NCBI RefSeq assembly: GCF_965225875.1
Contig: NZ_CBDDBS010000002.1
Coordinates: forward strand, 1,116,001-1,180,000
Reading direction: 5' to 3'
Length of the DNA stretch: 64,000 nt
DNA from: Haliscomenobacter sp965225875
Lineage (GTDB): Bacteria > Bacteroidota > Bacteroidia > Chitinophagales > Saprospiraceae
Part shown: in pieces, positions 60,799 through 64,000 of the stretch
Layout of the letters: each line of letters starts with the position of its first letter
Numbering within the stretch: the first letter of the stretch is position 1
Translations under genes and position numbers: made by a program
The notes under the pieces: generated by a model
The model's input: the letters and a program-made list of their open reading frames with translations, nothing else
Told to the model about the DNA's origin: nothing
Database searches by the model: none

Positions 60799-61944
60799 AT
60801 GTATTTTCGCCTGATCGTACCCCTTTGTTTGCTGATGGGAACCTTTACTTTGCCCCTTTCAGCCCAAACCCAATTCAATTTTTCCGACAGTACCCGGGTC
60901 AGTTTGTTGACCTGTTCGCCAGGAGATGCGCTGTACAGTACTTTTGGGCACAGTGCAGTGCGGGTATACGATCCCTTGAGTGGCATGGACGCGGTGTTCA
61001 ATTGGGGGATTTTTGATTTTGACACCCCTAATTTTTATTGGAAATTCATGCGGGGGAAATTGTTGTACCGAATGGGTGGGCAACGCTTCATTGACTTTTA
61101 CTCCGAATACCAATACCTGCAACGCAGCGTGGTGGAAACACCTGTACTGCTACCCTTGGACGCCAAACGCAAGTTGCTCAGAACCATCGAGACCAATTAT
61201 CTCCCTGAAAATCAGAAATACAAATACGATTTTTTCTTCGACAATTGCGCCACCCGCATTCGGGATGTAGTGGAGCGCGCGCTGCCGATCACCTACGCCG
61301 ATACAAGTCGTACGATCAAACCGCTGCGCCGCCTGTTGGATGAATACCTGGTGGAAATGCCCTGGTCCGACTTTGGCATTGATTTGATTTTGGGGCTTCC
61401 AGCCGATCAAATGGGGACTTTTCGTTACGAGATGTTTTTACCCGATTATTTGGGCAAAAACCTGCCGCATGCCCGCTACCAGGGGAAAGCTATTACTGGG
61501 CCTGAGGTCAAACTTTTACCCGCTGCCCCTCTACCACCTTCTACTGCCCCAAAACCCCTATTGCTCATTTCCATCATCATGTTGCTTTGGGTAGGGGCTG
61601 GCTTTTTGAACTACAAATTACCCGTCAACATCCTGGATCGGTTGTTTTTTGTGTTGATTGGTTTTGCGGGGACTTTGATGCTGTTTTTGTGGTTGGGCAC
61701 TGATCACCTGGCAACCAAATACAACCTGAATGTACTCTGGGCCAACCCATTGTATTTTTTTGCACTAGGGTCTTTGAGCAACAAGCGCAAAGTTTGGCTA
61801 TGGATAATCGGGGGCTTGTGCGCCTTTACCTTGGTTTTTTTCCCATTTTCGCCACAACTTTTTCACCCGGCAATCATCCCTATACTACTCGCGGTGATGG
61901 TACGCTGCGCGCTGAAAATTCCATTGTTCAAAAAGCCCGCTTAA
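60799..61944 (+). CDS. DUF4105 membrane-anchored protein (Lnb-like N-terminal domain)
   Basis: 381 residues from ATG 60799; signal peptide MYFRLIVPLCLLMGTFTLPL with cleavage after SAQ. Residues ~25-230 match DUF4105: LLTCSPGDALYSTFGHSAVR (conserved His), VFNWGIFDFDTPNFYWKFMR, then FDNCATRIRDVVERAL with a conserved Asn-Cys. DUF4105 resembles the Lnb lipoprotein N-acyltransferase N-terminal domain, a papain-like Cys/His arrangement. Four C-terminal membrane helices follow (residues ~258-370). A membrane acyl-transfer role is inferred from this similarity only. Confidence 0.88.
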   Translation: MYFRLIVPLCLLMGTFTLPLSAQTQFNFSDSTRVSLLTCSPGDALYSTFGHSAVRVYDPLSGMDAVFNWGIFDFDTPNFYWKFMRGKLLYRMGGQRFIDFYSEYQYLQRSVVETPVLLPLDAKRKLLRTIETNYLPENQKYKYDFFFDNCATRIRDVVERALPITYADTSRTIKPLRRLLDEYLVEMPWSDFGIDLILGLPADQMGTFRYEMFLPDYLGKNLPHARYQGKAITGPEVKLLPAAPLPPSTAPKPLLLISIIMLLWVGAGFLNYKLPVNILDRLFFVLIGFAGTLMLFLWLGTDHLATKYNLNVLWANPLYFFALGSLSNKRKVWLWIIGGLCAFTLVFFPFSPQLFHPAIIPILLAVMVRCALKIPLFKKPA

Positions 61945-61959
61945 AATAAAGTTCACCCA

Positions 61960-62580
61960 ATGCAATACCCATCTACGTTTGAAACCATCATCTTCGACCT
62001 CGGCGGCGTGCTGGTCGACTGGAATCCTCGTTACCTCTACCGCAGTATTTTTGCCGATGAGGCCGAAATGGAACGTTTTTTAGCTGAAGTCACCACGGGC
62101 CATTGGAACGAACAACAAGATGCCGGGCGTACCCTGGCCGAAGCCACGGAGACGCTCATTGCCGAACATCCTCATTACGAAAGCGAAATCCGGGCCTTTT
62201 ACGGCCGCTGGACCGAAATGCTCAATGGCGCCTTGGAAGGCACGGTAGCAATCTTGGAGGAAATCCTGAAAAATGGCCGTCACCGGGTGTATGCGCTCAC
62301 CAATTGGTCGAATGAAACCTGGCCCTATGCGCTGGAAATCTTCCCTTTTATGCATTGGTTTGAAGGGGTTTTGGTTTCAGGTGATGAAAAATTGATCAAA
62401 CCCGACCCGGCGATTTACGAGTTGATTTTGGATCGTTACAACATTGAGCGCAGTACCGCTTTGTTCATCGACGACAACCACAAAAATGTAGTGGGCGCCT
62501 GGGCAGTTGGGCTACCAGCCATTCATTTTGAATCTCCGGAGCAGTTGCGGGGATTTTTGGTGGAAAAAGGAGTCTTATAG
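61960..62580 (+). CDS. HAD-superfamily hydrolase (subfamily IA, YihX-like phosphatase)
   Basis: 206 residues, starting 15 nt after the DUF4105 gene, so probably co-transcribed. Motif I is IIFDLGGVLVDWN (D-x-G rather than D-x-D, common in the YihX/epoxide-hydrolase N-domain group), motif II is ALTNWS, motif III the Lys in SGDEKLIKPDPAIY, and motif IV is FIDDNHKNV. A small alpha-helical cap lies between I and II. Sugar-phosphate phosphatase activity is typical of relatives; the exact substrate is unknown. Confidence 0.92.
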   Translation: MQYPSTFETIIFDLGGVLVDWNPRYLYRSIFADEAEMERFLAEVTTGHWNEQQDAGRTLAEATETLIAEHPHYESEIRAFYGRWTEMLNGALEGTVAILEEILKNGRHRVYALTNWSNETWPYALEIFPFMHWFEGVLVSGDEKLIKPDPAIYELILDRYNIERSTALFIDDNHKNVVGAWAVGLPAIHFESPEQLRGFLVEKGVL

Positions 62581-62726
62581 GCCAATCTTAAAAAAAATTG
62601 CTATTTTTACAACCATCCTTCACAAATGTAACATCTATAAAAAGCTTAAGGCTAAGCTATTTGATACTCTCCTCGTAAAAGACTAGTGTGTATTTTTCTA
62701 CTTTTATCGTTAAACATACTTTGAGA

Positions 62727-64000
62727 ATGAAAACTACTAACATCTTTCGGCTTCGCTCCTTTCTGCTTCGCTCAAGGACCGCCAGCATCTGCTTTAGTCT
62801 GGGACTTCTACTGGGCGTTATTGCCCTTTCATTGCCCTCTTGCGAGTTAGAGAGTTTTGATGACATTTATCCTGATCCTGCTGAGTACGACTCCCTAACG
62901 GTGACCACCACCAATGGCAAGTTTGACAAATTCAAATTGGATTCGGTTTACCTGGCAGATATCGTAGTGGGCATCAGTGGCAACGGCGATACCATTCGGT
63001 TTGTGAAAGGTGTCGACGGGCTCACATATTATTTTATTGCACCAAGCACTTTGCCTGTCGGTACCCACCAGGTACGCATCAATGCATTACGGACCTTGTT
63101 GAGCATCAAAATTGACACCTTGACTGGTTTGGGTAGCCAAACGGCTGACGCCATCATTTCCAACTATCTGCGCGACGAAGTAACGCCCAATGTCAATTAT
63201 TTCAATCCGGCTACGCCGACCCTCGCGGCACAGTTGGCTAAAATCAGGGACACCACCCAGTTTTTGTTCAACACTCTGAACGCCGATCAAAAGCGCAGTG
63301 TAGCCATTACCCTTTTGGCCAATAAAAATTTCTTCAAAGACTTCAATACTGCATTGCGCAATTTGCGCTCGGTGCCCGTCAACACAGTAGGACCTTCTGC
63401 GGTTTGTACTGGCACGGATTACAAAACTTATTATCCTTGTTTGTTTGAGACATTGGGGTTGGCCTACAGCAGCCTGGAAGCGCATGGGCGATTGTTGGTA
63501 GCTTTCGCCAGAGCATTGAACGGCTCTTTCTTCTACATCAATACTGCTGGTGAATACCGTTTGCGGCTTACTTCCAATCCAGCTTTGGTAGCTGGTTTAT
63601 TGCAATTTACCAATGTATTGCCCAAAGCCATGATTGTGGGTGATTTAGGCAATAAAGCCAACAACCGTACCTGGATTGTAGAGGCTGATTTTTCAAAGAT
63701 TCCAGCTAATGATGTGTTCACTCACAACATCACCGATACCATTCCGGTCAAGTTGAGTTACCGCAACATCCGCGACACCGATGCTGGCTCGGCTTTAGTG
63801 GGTACCTATGTTGCTCGTTTTGCGGCATTCCGTAGTTGGTGGAATGGGTCGCCACTTTCGTTTTTCCCCGTTGCTCCAGCCTTGACTCCACAAACGGCAC
63901 CTTTGGCACTGAATAATCTGGATGTATCTGCTACGCTAACTTTAGGGAGTAACAATGTGACTAAAGGAGTTACCGTTCCCTCTGTATTGGAGGATGGCTT
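62727..64000 (+). CDS. Lipoprotein of unknown function, partial (3' end outside window)
   Basis: The frame is open from ATG 62727 to the right edge (424 codons). A lipoprotein signal with a long basic n-region and lipobox LPSC (Cys near residue 40) is followed by an immunoglobulin-like strand-rich start (YDSLTVTTTNGKFDKFKLDS). Then comes a helical region (LNTLNADQKRSVAITLLANK, ALRNLRSVPVNTVG) and more beta-rich sequence (WIVEADFSKIPANDVFTHNI). No family is recognised. An outer-membrane or surface location is expected for such lipoproteins in Bacteroidota. Confidence 0.75.
   Translation, partial: MKTTNIFRLRSFLLRSRTASICFSLGLLLGVIALSLPSCELESFDDIYPDPAEYDSLTVTTTNGKFDKFKLDSVYLADIVVGISGNGDTIRFVKGVDGLTYYFIAPSTLPVGTHQVRINALRTLLSIKIDTLTGLGSQTADAIISNYLRDEVTPNVNYFNPATPTLAAQLAKIRDTTQFLFNTLNADQKRSVAITLLANKNFFKDFNTALRNLRSVPVNTVGPSAVCTGTDYKTYYPCLFETLGLAYSSLEAHGRLLVAFARALNGSFFYINTAGEYRLRLTSNPALVAGLLQFTNVLPKAMIVGDLGNKANNRTWIVEADFSKIPANDVFTHNITDTIPVKLSYRNIRDTDAGSALVGTYVARFAAFRSWWNGSPLSFFPVAPALTPQTAPLALNNLDVSATLTLGSNNVTKGVTVPSVLEDG

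Noticed and set aside
1..64000. Search for tRNA, rRNA, attachment sites and an origin
   Set aside because: No cloverleaf-like tRNA, rRNA segment, att site or DnaA-box cluster was recognised by reading; a dedicated scan could still find a short RNA gene.

Overview
The window looks like chromosome of a Bacteroidota member, most likely family Saprospiraceae (Haliscomenobacter/Lewinella-like). This is an inference from content. Several secreted proteins end in type IX secretion (T9SS) sorting domains. There is a SprB-repeat/choice-of-anchor-L surface protein, a SusD-like lipoprotein, a 'two-component regulator propeller' kinase and a LytTR regulator. Several genes have a TAnnTTTG-type -7 promoter element about 20-40 nt before the start codon. 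No rRNA, tRNA, CRISPR array, phage or intact insertion sequence was seen. Both outermost genes run off the window.

Layout. 0-8.2 kb: two divergent giant surface proteins, a partial SprB/choice-of-anchor-L protein (minus) and a 1911-residue protein of 16 repeats with a T9SS tail (plus), separated by a hairpin-like inverted-repeat element. 8.5-15.5 kb: a one-module NRPS-like protein (formyltransferase, adenylation, carrier, thioesterase), a beta-lactamase-fold serine hydrolase, and a DUF2278 protein with a lamin-tail domain. 15.4-21 kb (minus): a tight three-gene operon (metallophosphoesterase, DUF4112, fdhD), a 180-bp element with perfect 25-bp inverted ends, a secernin-like Ntn hydrolase, and a secreted PIG-L/ricin-lectin protein. 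21-34.7 kb: an exopolysaccharide cluster. A response regulator and the initiating sugar transferase are divergent from a long, mostly overlapping operon: acyltransferase fused to a TolC-like domain, Wzc-like co-polymerase, glycosyltransferases, Wzy-like polymerase, a tiny membrane ORF, Wzx-like flippase and methyltransferase.

34.7-38.9 kb (minus): an H-NOX gas sensor, a hybrid histidine kinase and a LytTR response regulator form a signalling operon. 39.2-42.7 kb: dnaE. 42.7-47.4 kb: an Rpn/PD-(D/E)XK nuclease and a propeller histidine kinase, bracketed by two inverted copies of a 65-bp double palindrome; a LuxR-type regulator and an orphan SusD lipoprotein follow. 49.7-53 kb: corA, a GxxExxY gene framed by inverted repeats, and a helical-repeat protein. 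53.2-57.4 kb: a dockerin/cohesin-like T9SS protein, two PepSY-like lipoproteins made by repeat duplication, and a cytochrome-c-like lipoprotein. 57.5-60.5 kb (minus): a CHAT caspase-like protease with a C-terminal effector-associated-like domain, an AstE/AspA-type deacylase and a RimK ligase. 60.8-64 kb: a DUF4105 membrane protein, a HAD hydrolase and a partial lipoprotein.

The most unusual items are the CHAT protein with its adaptor-like tail, the acyltransferase-TolC in-frame join, the formyltransferase-headed single-module NRPS, the GxxExxY gene inside inverted repeats, the duplicating PepSY lipoproteins and several palindromic interspersed repeats.
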